A program made the translations under genes and the position numbers. Below, piece after piece: positions 8,534-16,951 of a DNA stretch of 64,000 nt. Each line of letters starts with the position of its first letter. The first letter of the stretch is position 1. This DNA is from Bog-159 sp963818855 (lineage in GTDB: Bacteria > Acidobacteriota > Terriglobia > Bryobacterales > Bryobacteraceae). The notes beneath the pieces were generated by a model that worked only from the letters and a program-made list of their open reading frames with translations, had not been told where the DNA came from and did no database searches. The stretch is from contig CAWFUH010000018.1 in assembly GCA_963818855.1 (NCBI GenBank), positions 124,001-188,000 of the forward strand, in the 5' to 3' direction.

Positions 8534-8871
8534 TCAATCTCCAGTGCCACCAGTTCAAGTTCTTTTCCCGAGACGACCTCGGAAGACGGCGTCTCACACA
8601 CGGGACAGCAAAACCACTCGATCGACTTGATAGGCTGGCGCGCCTGGCAGCGGGAACAATAGACGACCACCGGCGTCTCTTCCACCACCAGCCGCGCCTC
8701 GGCTATCGGCGTGCCTTCGCGAGCCATCTCGAACGCCGACACTAGCGCTTCCTTTACCACGCCGGAAAGCGGCCCCAACTTCAGGTGAATGGTATGCACG
8801 CGGCCCTCGTGGTGCTCCGCCTCCTCCTCCACCGCTTCGATCAGGCTGATGGCCACCGAGAGCTCATGCAT
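8530..8871 (-). CDS. hypA: Hydrogenase nickel metallochaperone HypA
   Basis: A 113-residue HypA. The start is the ATG at 8871, giving the mandatory MHELSVA N-terminus whose His2 is a nickel ligand; longer in-frame starts would bury it. The zinc site is the pair CSRC and CPVC at about residues 73-93. It overlaps the end of hypF by eight bases and the start of hypB by four, so hypF-hypA-hypB form a tight translational block. Confidence 0.95.
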   Translation of the reverse strand: MHELSVAISLIEAVEEEAEHHEGRVHTIHLKLGPLSGVVKEALVSAFEMAREGTPIAEARLVVEETPVVVYCSRCQARQPIKSIEWFCCPVCETPSSEVVSGKELELVALEIE

Positions 8872-11137
8872 AGACTTTATCAAAGCGGCTGAAAGCGGCC
8901 AGGGCGGCTTGTCCCAGGCTGATGCCGCCATCGTTGGCCGGAACCGCGCGATTCGTCCAGACGCGGCAGGCAGCTTCTTCGAGCAGCGCTTCCAGATCCT
9001 GCAATAGTAATTCGTTTTGGAACACGCCGCCGGAAAGGACCACGGTTTGTACCTGGTGGGCGCGGGAGATTTCGAGTATGGCGGCGCTCAAGCCCTGCGC
9101 CAGACCGCGATGGAAGCGGCGCGCGATGGCGCCGGGATCTTCGCCGCGCAGCCGGTCATCGATCAACGCGCGGAGCAGCGGGCGAAAATCGAGTTCGGCG
9201 TCAGCGAAAGGAAACGGATACGCGCCGGATGTTCCAGCATGGCTGCGGGCGACATGCTCCAGCCACATAGCGGCTTGGCCTTCAAAAGTAATAGGACGCG
9301 TGAAACCGGCGAGCGCGGCGGCTGTATCGAACAGGCGGCCGGCACTGGTGGTGGTGAAGCAACGCACGCCTTGGCGTGCGAGTTGCAGCGACTGGCTGTA
9401 GCGTTCGGGAAAGTTGAACGGGGCGGCCTTGAAATCGGGAAGGTTGTCCATTTGGGCGAGGAAGCCCGCCGCGGCCTGGACCGGAAAACGCGCGGCTGCG
9501 TCACCGCCTGGGAGCAATGCGGTACGCAGGTGCGCCACGCGCGTGAAACCCTCTGCCACGCTGCCCACGAAAAGCTCGCCGCCCCAGATGCTGCCGTCGT
9601 CGCCATAGCCGGTGCCATCGAAACTGACACCGATCACGCGCTCATCGAAGGCTTCGCGTTCGGCCAGGACTGAGGCGAGGTGTGCACGATGGTGCTGCAC
9701 GGCGCGATGTTCCGCGGCCGGCAGGTCTAGCGCGTGCGCCGTGGAAGCGTATTGCGGATGACAGTCGTGGACCACCAGGAGCTGCTGGGCGTCGACCTCG
9801 TACATCGCGGACAGGTCGCGGATGGTTTCGGTGAATGCGCGCAACGATTCGAAATGCTCCAGATCGCCGATGTGCTGGCTGACGAAGGCCTGGCCATCCA
9901 CCACCAGAGTCACGGAATTCTTCAAGTCAGCACCTACGGCCAGAATCGGCCGTCCCGCAGCCAACGGCGCCACGGCGCCGGGAGCATAGCCGCGCGCACG
10001 GCGCAGTACGACGGGCCCCCGCGAATCCACACGCACCAGGGAATCGTCTACGCGGCGGGCGATGGGGCGCTCGCCGATCAGGAACGCATCGGCGATGCCG
10101 GCGAGGCGTGCGAGGGCGTCGTCATCCTGATAGGCGATGGGCTCGTTCGAACGGTTGGCGCTGGTCATGACCAACGGGCCGGGCGCGCCTTCGGCGAATA
10201 ACAGGTGATGCAACGGCGTGTAGGGGAGCATGACGCCGAATTCGTCGTTATCGGGCGCGATACCTTCCAGCGGGACGCGCGCCGGGGCGAGTACGATGGG
10301 GCGCTCGATGGCCGTCAGCGCCAACTCAGCGGCGGGTGACAGCCTCACCAGCCGCCGCGCCTGTTCCAGATCGCATGCCATGAGGGCGAACGGTTTCTCT
10401 TTGCGAAATTTGCGCTCGCGCAGCTCCGCGACTGCCGCGGTGTGGCGTGCGTCGCAGGCCAGGTGATAGCCTCCCAGACCTTTGATGGCCACGATTTCGC
10501 CGGCGTGCAACATTTCGGCGGTGCGGCGGATGGCTTCCCGGTCGCCGGTGACGTTTCCGCCGGGAGTGCGCAGGAAATAGTGCGGACCGCACGCGGGGCA
10601 GGCTACCGGCTGCGCATGAAAGCGGCGGTCGGCCGGATCATAATATTGCGCGGCACACGACGCGTCCATGGGCCAGTCTTTCATGGTGGTGCGGCTGCGA
10701 TCGTAGGGCAGCGACTCGACGATGGTGTAACGCGGCCCGCAGTTCGTGCAGTTGATGTATGGGTAACGGTAGCGGTGGTCGGAGGGATCGAACAGCTCCG
10801 CCAGGCACGCGGCGCAAACGGGCAGATCGGGCGAGATGCGCACCGTGGGTGTGTGATCGCGGCGGCTTTCGCGAATGGTGAATTTGGTGAGTCCGGCGGG
10901 AGTGGCGGGGAGTACGTCAATGGCGCTGATGCGGGCGGCGGGGGGCGGCTGCGCGCCAAGGTCGCGGACGAAGGCGTCCAGCGCGGGTTCGGCGCCTTCC
11001 AGGTGGATTTCGACTCCATCCTCGCCGTTCCGCACCCAGCCGGATAGGGTGTTGGCGTGCGCCAGGCGGAAGACGAAAGGGCGAAAGCCTACTCCTTGTA
11101 CGACGCCCCGCACGCGTATGGTGCGGGCGGTCACCAT
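8864..11137 (-). CDS. hypF: Carbamoyltransferase HypF
   Basis: A 757-residue enzyme making the cyanide ligands of the NiFe site from carbamoyl phosphate. Domains in order: acylphosphatase (GVVQGVGFRPFVFRL near residue 10), zinc-finger region (about 105-190), YrdC-like domain (about 200-390) and Kae1-like domain with VVHDCHPQYAST and QHHRAHLAS (about 455-490) and VLSGGVFQNELL near the end. One zinc-finger ligand looks changed: where HypF proteins usually have MCxxC, this one reads MDASC, so one Cys is Asp; the other Cys pairs (CAAC, CTNC, CPAC) are intact. It is the first gene after a 57-base gap that holds an interspersed repeat. Confidence 0.95.
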   Translation of the reverse strand: MVTARTIRVRGVVQGVGFRPFVFRLAHANTLSGWVRNGEDGVEIHLEGAEPALDAFVRDLGAQPPPAARISAIDVLPATPAGLTKFTIRESRRDHTPTVRISPDLPVCAACLAELFDPSDHRYRYPYINCTNCGPRYTIVESLPYDRSRTTMKDWPMDASCAAQYYDPADRRFHAQPVACPACGPHYFLRTPGGNVTGDREAIRRTAEMLHAGEIVAIKGLGGYHLACDARHTAAVAELRERKFRKEKPFALMACDLEQARRLVRLSPAAELALTAIERPIVLAPARVPLEGIAPDNDEFGVMLPYTPLHHLLFAEGAPGPLVMTSANRSNEPIAYQDDDALARLAGIADAFLIGERPIARRVDDSLVRVDSRGPVVLRRARGYAPGAVAPLAAGRPILAVGADLKNSVTLVVDGQAFVSQHIGDLEHFESLRAFTETIRDLSAMYEVDAQQLLVVHDCHPQYASTAHALDLPAAEHRAVQHHRAHLASVLAEREAFDERVIGVSFDGTGYGDDGSIWGGELFVGSVAEGFTRVAHLRTALLPGGDAAARFPVQAAAGFLAQMDNLPDFKAAPFNFPERYSQSLQLARQGVRCFTTTSAGRLFDTAAALAGFTRPITFEGQAAMWLEHVARSHAGTSGAYPFPFADAELDFRPLLRALIDDRLRGEDPGAIARRFHRGLAQGLSAAILEISRAHQVQTVVLSGGVFQNELLLQDLEALLEEAACRVWTNRAVPANDGGISLGQAALAAFSRFDKVYA

Positions 11138-11151
11138 GTGCGCTCGCTGCA

Positions 11152-11190
11152 GCGGGGCTGAAGGCCCGCGCGGGCTAAAGCCCGCCCTCC
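11152..11190 (+). repeat. TGAA/TAAA-loop hairpin repeat, copy 1
   Basis: Two hairpins side by side between the double-SIS gene and hypF. The first is a slightly disrupted GCGGGGC/GCCCGC stem around CTGAAG; the second is a perfect GCGGGC-TAAA-GCCCGC. The same unit, ending in CCCTCC, recurs at 32706-32744 and 43496-43534. Here it sits inside the hydrogenase operon, so it would be transcribed. Confidence 0.85.
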
Positions 11191-11194
11191 TCTG

Positions 11195-12361
11195 CTAGCC
11201 ATGCATGGCCTCGCGGATGATGTGATAGATGGACGCCTGCACTTCCTGAATGCGCGGGATGTAATCGGCGCGCACCACAATCGGGAAATCCGCCAGACCT
11301 CGCCGCACTACCTCGCCGCCATCGTAGCCCAGCAGCGCTACGGTGGCGAGTTTGCGGCGGCGCGCCTCTGCGAGCGCCATTACGATGTTGCGCGAGCCTC
11401 CACTGGTGGAAATCGCGATGACCGCATCGTTGGGACGCGCCTGCGCGATGAGCTGCCGCAGAAAGATCACTTCGACGCCGACATCATTGGCCACGGCGGT
11501 GATGTTGGCCGGTTCGAGCGCCAGCGACACCGCCGGAACGGGGCGGTAACCCTCCGGCGGATTGATGCAGTCGAGCGCCCAATCGTTGGCATCCGTAGCC
11601 GATCCGCCGTTGCCGAACAGGATCAGCTTGCCGCCCTTCTGGACACAATCGCAGAGCGCCTGAGTGGCTGCACCGATCGCGTCCGCCTGTTCGGCCGCAA
11701 CTTGTTCGCGCAGTTTGGCATCATCCTCCACCTTGAGCCGAATAGACTGCGCGACCTCGGTGAGCACGTCGCCCGTCTCTTGTTTCTGGCGGCCGAGGAA
11801 TGGATAGAGGAATCCGGCATCACCCGTATCGAGGCCCAATTCGCGGTGTTCGAAGAAAACGTGCACCGTCTCCCACAGCGTGTGGTAGAGCATCTCGATG
11901 GATTCCTGGTGCATGAACGGATGGTCCGTACAGGCAGCCACGGCGTAATCGCCAACGAGGCCGGGAAGGGCAAACGTCATCGCGCGGGCGGCGCGCGCGA
12001 CGTCCAGCGCGGCCCACACCTCCGGGTCGCCTTCCGGCGGGCCAAAGCCCATCACCATGTCGTCGGCCGTGAGCAGGGCTTCGAGCCACGGACGGTAAAG
12101 CATGGATAGATCGAGCGCGGGGAGGGCACGTTTGCCGACGATTACCGGGTGCACGAATTCCACCGAGACGTGCTGCGCATCGGTGGCATAGGAGCCCCGG
12201 CCGAACGCCAGCAGACGGCCGCCGCGCAGAAAGCGCTCCGACATTTCGCGGCAGGCTTCCGCCAGGCGATGCGCCTCACGCGCGAAAAATTCGCCGTAGA
12301 TGCGGTTGCGCTCGAGGAGTTGTGCTTCCACGCGCCTGGTCAGTTCGCAGCTTCCGGTCAT
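11195..12361 (-). CDS. Double SIS-domain protein of the hydrogenase operon
   Basis: A 388-residue protein with two tandem sugar-isomerase (SIS) domains. The second is phosphoheptose-isomerase-like, with LILFGNGGSATDAND and ISTSGGSRN; the first is a diverged copy (LLAFGRGSYATDAQH). The ATG at 12361 is chosen because the upstream frame is low in sense and runs into hypE. It lies eight bases after hypE and is followed by hypF, so it is part of the maturation block. SIS domains bind phosphosugars or act as isomerases. Its role in hydrogenase biology is unknown; a free-standing lipopolysaccharide role is unlikely given the position. Confidence 0.85.
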   Translation of the reverse strand: MTGSCELTRRVEAQLLERNRIYGEFFAREAHRLAEACREMSERFLRGGRLLAFGRGSYATDAQHVSVEFVHPVIVGKRALPALDLSMLYRPWLEALLTADDMVMGFGPPEGDPEVWAALDVARAARAMTFALPGLVGDYAVAACTDHPFMHQESIEMLYHTLWETVHVFFEHRELGLDTGDAGFLYPFLGRQKQETGDVLTEVAQSIRLKVEDDAKLREQVAAEQADAIGAATQALCDCVQKGGKLILFGNGGSATDANDWALDCINPPEGYRPVPAVSLALEPANITAVANDVGVEVIFLRQLIAQARPNDAVIAISTSGGSRNIVMALAEARRRKLATVALLGYDGGEVVRRGLADFPIVVRADYIPRIQEVQASIYHIIREAMHG

Positions 12362-12369
12362 GGGCGTTC

Positions 12370-13410
12370 CTAACAGATGCGCGGCAGCGGATCGCCGGTC
12401 AGCATATCTACCACGCGCGTTCCGCCATACAAGGTGGAAGCGACCACGGTACCGGCCGGCTGTTCGCGGATTTCGCCGATGATGCGGGCGGCATCCCCGC
12501 CGGGCGCTGCGCGCAATGCCGCGAGCGCAGCATCCGCGCACTCGGCGGCCACCACGGCCAGAAACTGCCCTTCGTTGGCGATGTGCAGCGGATCGAGCCC
12601 GAGCAATTCGCACGCGCCGCGCACGGTGTCGCGCACCGGGATGCTATCTTCCTGAAGGTGGATGGCCAGGCCGCAATCGCGCGCCAGTTCGTTCAGCGCG
12701 GTAGCCACGCCGCCGCGCGTGGGGTCGCGCATCCAACGAATGCCGGTCGCTGCCACCGCCGCGACGGCTTCCACCAGCGGCAACACGGAGCGGGTATCGG
12801 AGCACAGATCCGACTCAATGCCCAGTTCGCCGCGCGCCAGCAGGATGGTAATACCGTGGTCGCCGATGGGGCCCGACAGCAGCACGCGATCTCCGGGGCG
12901 CACCGACTGCGGCGCCACGTTCACGCCATCGATCAACCGGCCGATGCCGCAACTGCTGATGTACATTCCGTCGGCTTTGCCGTGCTCCACCACCTTGGTA
13001 TCGCCGCCCACGATGGCGACGCCCGCCCGCCGCGCGGCCTCTCCCATGGCGCGGACTTCAGCCGCCAGTATTTCCGACGGCAGCCCGGCTTCCAGGATGA
13101 ACGTGACCACCAGCGTCTCGGCGCGCGCGCCGGAAACCGCCAGATCGTTCACTGTTCCGTTGACCGCCAGTTCGCCGATGGATCCGCCGCGGAACCGCAG
13201 GGGAGTCACGACGAAGCTGTCCGTGGTGATCGCCATGGGCGCCCCGTTCATCATCACGTGGGCGGCGTCGCCCAGCGGTCCAGGGGCGGAATCGCAGAGC
13301 AACGGGACGATCAGCCCCTCGATTAAGCGGCGGCTGGCCTTGCCCCCGGCGCCGTGCGCCATTTCGATTTGCGGATCGCGGAATCGGATCTTTGGCACGG
13401 TGGCCTGCAT
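12370..13410 (-). CDS. hypE: Hydrogenase maturation factor HypE
   Basis: A 346-residue HypE that dehydrates the thiocarbamoyl group on its own C-terminal cysteine to a thiocyanate, the donor of CN ligands. The C-terminus is PRIC, as required. The N-terminal AHGAGGKASRRLI and the ATP-binding GGDTKVV segment are characteristic of the AIR-synthase-like fold. It starts 13 bases after hypD and is followed at once by the double-SIS gene. Confidence 0.95.
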   Translation of the reverse strand: MQATVPKIRFRDPQIEMAHGAGGKASRRLIEGLIVPLLCDSAPGPLGDAAHVMMNGAPMAITTDSFVVTPLRFRGGSIGELAVNGTVNDLAVSGARAETLVVTFILEAGLPSEILAAEVRAMGEAARRAGVAIVGGDTKVVEHGKADGMYISSCGIGRLIDGVNVAPQSVRPGDRVLLSGPIGDHGITILLARGELGIESDLCSDTRSVLPLVEAVAAVAATGIRWMRDPTRGGVATALNELARDCGLAIHLQEDSIPVRDTVRGACELLGLDPLHIANEGQFLAVVAAECADAALAALRAAPGGDAARIIGEIREQPAGTVVASTLYGGTRVVDMLTGDPLPRIC

Positions 13411-13423
13411 GTGCTTCCCGCCT

Positions 13424-14551
13424 TCAATATGCCGCGTCGATGCCTACCAGCGCGGCCTTACGGTGCTCGTAGTTATAGTATGCCGCGCAGGAACCCTCGG
13501 ATGAAACCATCAGGGCGCCCACGGGGCGCTCGGGCGTACACTCATTGCCGAACAGCTTGCATTGCGCCGGTTTCAATACACCCTTCAGCACTTCGCCGCA
13601 CTGCGCGGCTTTCGGATCGGTAACGCGCACGCCAGGAACCTGGAAGCGCTGCTCGGCGTCGAATTCGGCATAAGTGTCGCGCAGGCGCAATGCCGATTGC
13701 GAGATGAATCCGAGGCCGCGCCACTCGAAGTACGGACGCAGTTCGAACACTTCCTGCATGGCCTTGAGAGCGGCGCGATTCCCTTCCCAGGGGACCACCC
13801 GCTTGTACTGGTTCTCGACTTCGGCCCGGCCCTCGTTCAATTGGCGCAGCAGCATGACGATGGATTGCAGCATATCGAGCGGCTCGAAACCGGAGACCGC
13901 GATGGGCTTACCTTCCTGCCGCGCAATCCATTCGTAAGGCCGGCAGCCGATCACGGTGGAGACGTGCCCGGGCCCGATGAATGCGTCCAGGCGCATGTCG
14001 GGCGAATCGAGGATGGCGCGAATCGCCGGAATGATGGTGACGTGGTTACAGAAGACCGAGAAGTTGCGGAGGCCCATGGCGCGGGCGCGGATCAGGGTGA
14101 GGGCGGTGGAGGGGGCGGTGGTCTCGAAACCGATGGCGAAGAACATCACGTGCTTGCCGGGATTGGCTTCCGCCAGCTTCAATGCATCCGCGGGCGAATA
14201 GACGATGCGCACGTCCGCGCCGCGGGCCTTGTATTCGAGCGGGCTGCCGTGCGTTCCGGGCACGCGCATCATGTCGCCGAACGCCGCAAAAACAACATCG
14301 GGCTGTTCCGTCATCGACAGGCCGTCGTCGATGCGGCCCATAGGCAGCACGCAGACCGGGCAGCCGGGGCCGTGAATCAACTCAATATTGAGCGGCAGCA
14401 GATCCTTCAAGCCGAAGCGATAGATGGCGTGCGTGTGGCCGCCGCAGACTTCCATAAAACGGTAGTGGCGCTGCGGATCGGCAAGGCGGGCAATCTCCTG
14501 GGCGGTCCGGGTGACGAGTTCAGGAGTGCGAAACTCATCTACATATTTCAT
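13424..14551 (-). CDS. hypD: Hydrogenase maturation factor HypD
   Basis: A 375-residue iron-sulfur scaffold on which the Fe(CN)2CO unit is built with HypC. Conserved motifs are MEVCGGHTHAI (about residue 33), HGPGCPVCVLP (about 70) and GFETTAPSTA (about 144). The C-terminal cysteine group (AAQCGEVL, PAQCKLFGNEC, SSEGSCAAYY) supplies the 4Fe-4S ligands. Its ATG overlaps the hypC stop as ATGA, consistent with the HypC-HypD complex being made in equal amounts. Confidence 0.95.
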   Translation of the reverse strand: MKYVDEFRTPELVTRTAQEIARLADPQRHYRFMEVCGGHTHAIYRFGLKDLLPLNIELIHGPGCPVCVLPMGRIDDGLSMTEQPDVVFAAFGDMMRVPGTHGSPLEYKARGADVRIVYSPADALKLAEANPGKHVMFFAIGFETTAPSTALTLIRARAMGLRNFSVFCNHVTIIPAIRAILDSPDMRLDAFIGPGHVSTVIGCRPYEWIARQEGKPIAVSGFEPLDMLQSIVMLLRQLNEGRAEVENQYKRVVPWEGNRAALKAMQEVFELRPYFEWRGLGFISQSALRLRDTYAEFDAEQRFQVPGVRVTDPKAAQCGEVLKGVLKPAQCKLFGNECTPERPVGALMVSSEGSCAAYYNYEHRKAALVGIDAAY

Positions 14552-14853
14552 GTCTGCACCTTCGCGCGCGCATCGGCGTCCGGTTCACCCAAGCCGTAAC
14601 CTTCTATCTCTTGCATGGCCGCTTCGCTCTCTCCCAGCACGGCCAGGATCTGCATCTGCTCCTGCGCGTCCTTCTCGCTGATCTTACTCATGGCAAAACC
14701 GACATGGATCAGCACCCAATCGCCGGCCAAAGCCGGCTCGTCGGCCAGCAGGCCCGTATCGATTCTGCGCCGCACGCCGGCCACTTCCACCATCGCGAGA
14801 TTCTCGCGTTCCGGGAGAATTTCGATAATCTTACCCGGGATTGCCAGACACAT
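14548..14853 (-). CDS. hypC: Hydrogenase maturation chaperone HypC
   Basis: A 101-residue HypC/HupF family protein starting MCLAIPGKI, with the essential Cys2 that carries the iron unit from HypD to the large subunit. A small OB-type barrel follows, ending in HVGFAMSKIS. The C-terminal 25 residues extend beyond the shortest family members. It is the first hyp gene, 23 bases after the YceI gene. Confidence 0.95.
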   Translation of the reverse strand: MCLAIPGKIIEILPERENLAMVEVAGVRRRIDTGLLADEPALAGDWVLIHVGFAMSKISEKDAQEQMQILAVLGESEAAMQEIEGYGLGEPDADARAKVQT

Positions 14854-14876
14854 TTAAATCCTCCACCCGCCGCTGT

Positions 14877-15461
14877 TCACGCCGATTTTTGGCGGGCCAC
14901 CACGTCAAACGTAAATTTGAGTTCGTCCTTCAGCTTCACCGTGCCAGCCGCCACCGACGGCGGACGGATGCGGTAATCGGTCTGATTCAGCGTGAATTCG
15001 CCGTGGGCGCGCAGCATATCGCCCGAAACGGCCACTTGCACCGGCACGCGTAAGGCGCGGGTGACGCCGTGCAAGGTCAGCTTGCCTTCGAGTTCGGCCT
15101 GGAAACTGCCGGTATCGTTTCCCTTCGTAGCGACCGAAGTCGTTTCGAACGTGATATCCGGATACTGCGCGGTTTCGAGGACCTCCTCGTCCATCACGCG
15201 CTTCATCTCGCGCCGGTCTTTCTCGCTGGCGTTGTTCTGCACCTCGAGCGACGCAGCGCGGATCCGCATGGTCAGCGAGGAGAGTTCCAGGGCCTGCGGA
15301 TCGATACGCGCTTCGCCGGTTACGTCGCGAATGCCGACTATGGGGTTGTGACCGAACCCGGCTAAGATCCCGCCGACGAATCCGCGCACGGTGATTCGGC
15401 TGACCACGGGATCGATCGTATATACGGTTATGGTTTCCTCCCCGAGCTGGGCGGCACTCAT
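14877..15461 (-). CDS. YceI-family lipocalin-like protein without signal peptide
   Basis: A 194-residue YceI domain protein. The family folds into a barrel that binds polyisoprenoids such as quinones. The conserved N-terminal YTIDPVVSRI and the FTLNQTDYRI region near residue 165 are clear. Most relatives carry a signal peptide and act in the periplasm; here the protein opens directly with MSAAQLGEET, so it should be cytoplasmic. It sits between a small membrane protein and hypC within the hydrogenase operon, which suggests a link to quinone handling by the hydrogenase; that link is inference. Confidence 0.88.
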   Translation of the reverse strand: MSAAQLGEETITVYTIDPVVSRITVRGFVGGILAGFGHNPIVGIRDVTGEARIDPQALELSSLTMRIRAASLEVQNNASEKDRREMKRVMDEEVLETAQYPDITFETTSVATKGNDTGSFQAELEGKLTLHGVTRALRVPVQVAVSGDMLRAHGEFTLNQTDYRIRPPSVAAGTVKLKDELKFTFDVVARQKSA

Positions 15462-15467
15462 ATGCGC

Positions 15468-15665
15468 CTACATGTTTCGCAACTTCAGGTACCGCTCGAA
15501 GTCCGGAATCGCCGCCGTCAACAGGTTCAACCCGCCCACGCCGGCTTGCCCCATGAACTTTCTTACAATCGGATTTGACAAAATTAGTCCTGCCCCAAAG
15601 ACGACCATCGCCACGCCCCCGAGCATGAGCAAAGTATCCCTGGCTTCTGCGTCTTCTCTTGACAT
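15468..15665 (-). CDS. Small membrane protein of the hydrogenase operon (65 aa)
   Basis: A 65-residue protein with one strong hydrophobic segment (about residues 15-34) and a C-terminus IPDFERYLKLRNM. The ATG at 15665 is chosen over the TTG at 15683 because AAAGGAG lies eight bases upstream of it. The C-terminal pattern D-[IF]-x-R-Y-[LI]-[KR] followed by a terminal Met is shared with the 35-residue peptide encoded at 25947, a resemblance that would fit the DUF6893 small-protein family. It may help anchor the otherwise soluble hydrogenase at the membrane; no direct evidence. Confidence 0.7.
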   Translation of the reverse strand: MSREDAEARDTLLMLGGVAMVVFGAGLILSNPIVRKFMGQAGVGGLNLLTAAIPDFERYLKLRNM

Positions 15666-15689
15666 GCCATCTTCTCCTTTCAAAACTCT

Positions 15690-16184
15690 TCAGGCGGTCG
15701 CCAGCGCCACCACCAGTGACTCGACGACGCCAGCCGCTACATTAACGGCCGCGGCGACGGGAGCGCTCAAACCCTGTGCGCCTTCGAACTCGTTGCCAAG
15801 CGTGGCGGGCTCGCAGCCGACCACCAGCACCCGTCCCGGCTTTCCGCCGAGCGCGCGCACCATTTCCAACACGCGCATGGGGTTCATGGTGTGCGCGTCC
15901 ATTTCGACCGGTCCAGGTTGGCCGCTATCGTCGCCGCTTTCGACTTCGATGGTGTATACGGTGCCGGGATCGCCGCCTTGCGCGGTAGCATCCACCAGGA
16001 TGGCCGCGTCGTAATTGTCCATCAGGGCGTAGGCGAGGTCGAAGCTGCGAATGCCGAAATCCTCTACGCGGACTCCCTCCGGCAATGGGCGCGAGCTCAA
16101 TTGGCGCACCACTTCGATGCCGAAAGCATCATCGCCGAGGAAAATATTCCCGATCCCCGCGACCAGAATGTGCGGCCGCCTCAT
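15690..16184 (-). CDS. [NiFe] hydrogenase maturation protease (HyaD/HupD family)
   Basis: A 164-residue endopeptidase that removes the C-terminal tail of the large subunit after nickel insertion. The N-terminal GIGNIFLGDDAFG carries the first acidic nickel contact, LVDA the second, and MDAHTMNP the His contact. Its substrate should be the HhyL encoded upstream, whose sequence continues 20 residues past the final DPCxPCxxH. It lies four bases from the preceding 103-aa gene and 24 bases before the small membrane protein. Confidence 0.93.
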   Translation of the reverse strand: MRRPHILVAGIGNIFLGDDAFGIEVVRQLSSRPLPEGVRVEDFGIRSFDLAYALMDNYDAAILVDATAQGGDPGTVYTIEVESGDDSGQPGPVEMDAHTMNPMRVLEMVRALGGKPGRVLVVGCEPATLGNEFEGAQGLSAPVAAAVNVAAGVVESLVVALATA

Positions 16185-16187
16185 GCC

Positions 16188-16499
16188 TTATGTTACCTCC
16201 GCCCGCACGGGCTCAACCTCATCCGGACCGAAGAAGAAGCGATGTCCCGGTTGGCGCAGCAGGCCCATGTCGCGTCCGGGATCGTCTTCTATAACAACGG
16301 CGAAGTGGAATTGTCCTTCGTAATTCTGTTCGATGGATTCGATGACCGCGATCTTTCCCGCCAACGCCAGGTCCAACACATCGCCGCCGCTGCGCGGGCG
16401 CAGGCGGACACGGTCGCCGGCTTTTACCGCCACGCCTTCGACCAGCAATTGGTCTACCGGGGATTTATCTTCCAGAAGCTGCCATTCCCATTCGTTCAT
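16188..16499 (-). CDS. Conserved hydrogenase-operon protein (103 aa)
   Basis: A 103-residue soluble protein with a beta-rich composition (VAVKAGDRVRLRPR, KIAVIESIEQNYEG, FHFAVVIEDDPG) and no cysteines or membrane helix. Its ATG overlaps the stop of the previous gene as ATGA. I do not recognise a named family; the position directly before the maturation protease suggests an accessory role in hydrogenase assembly or stability. Similar small genes beside the protease in other group 1h operons are recalled, not checked. Confidence 0.75.
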   Translation of the reverse strand: MNEWEWQLLEDKSPVDQLLVEGVAVKAGDRVRLRPRSGGDVLDLALAGKIAVIESIEQNYEGQFHFAVVIEDDPGRDMGLLRQPGHRFFFGPDEVEPVRAEVT

Positions 16500-16951
16500 G
16501 CGGTCTCCGTTGACGGGCGCAGACCACGCAGCGCGCCGTGCAGCTTCATGAACTGCTCCTCGGGAAGAGATTCGGTCCGCTCCAGAATGTGGCGCGCGCG
16601 ATCGCCGGCCTGGAGCATTTCGCGCTTCTCTTCATCCGTCATGGTGAGGATGCGCAGGGTCAGGATTTCGTCGATCTCCGCGCCGTCGAACAGGTCGCCG
16701 GGACTCTCCTGGGCCACCTGCGGATAGTCGTAGAGGATGATGGGGGACGAGAGCATGGCATCGCGCGCGCCCGGCTCGCCGGCCAATACAGGCCAGGTGC
16801 CGCTGTTGCGGCATTGGATGGCGGCATCCCGGAACCGCTCAGGGGGATCGATCAGCGAAACGAATTCGCCAGCGTGGACGGCCAGGATGGTGTGTGTGGA
16901 TGCCAGCGAATACGGCAGTATTTCGTCGCGGATTTGAGGTTGCAGGTCCCC
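16496..16951 (-). CDS. C-terminal part of a frameshifted hydrogenase-operon protein
   Basis: This frame continues, after one lost phase at 16948-16952, the protein begun at 17489. It reads DLQPQIRDEILPYSLAS, then an Asp/Pro stretch, and ends after ILTLRILTMTDEEKREM and a charged helix. The shorter TTG start at 16786 is in the middle of this homologous-looking sequence and is unlikely to be real. No named domain recognised. Its end overlaps the 103-aa gene. If the frame break is a sequencing error, the native product is one protein of about 330 residues. Confidence 0.6.
   Translation of the reverse strand, partial: GDLQPQIRDEILPYSLASTHTILAVHAGEFVSLIDPPERFRDAAIQCRNSGTWPVLAGEPGARDAMLSSPIILYDYPQVAQESPGDLFDGAEIDEILTLRILTMTDEEKREMLQAGDRARHILERTESLPEEQFMKLHGALRGLRPSTETA

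Noticed and set aside
9163..9630. Open frames on the opposite strand and in other phases of hypF and many other genes
   Set aside because: They are long only because of the high GC content; they lack domains and lie fully inside convincing genes.
12362..12613. Extended N-terminus of the double-SIS protein
   Set aside because: It would lie entirely within hypE coding sequence and is Arg-rich without domain similarity.
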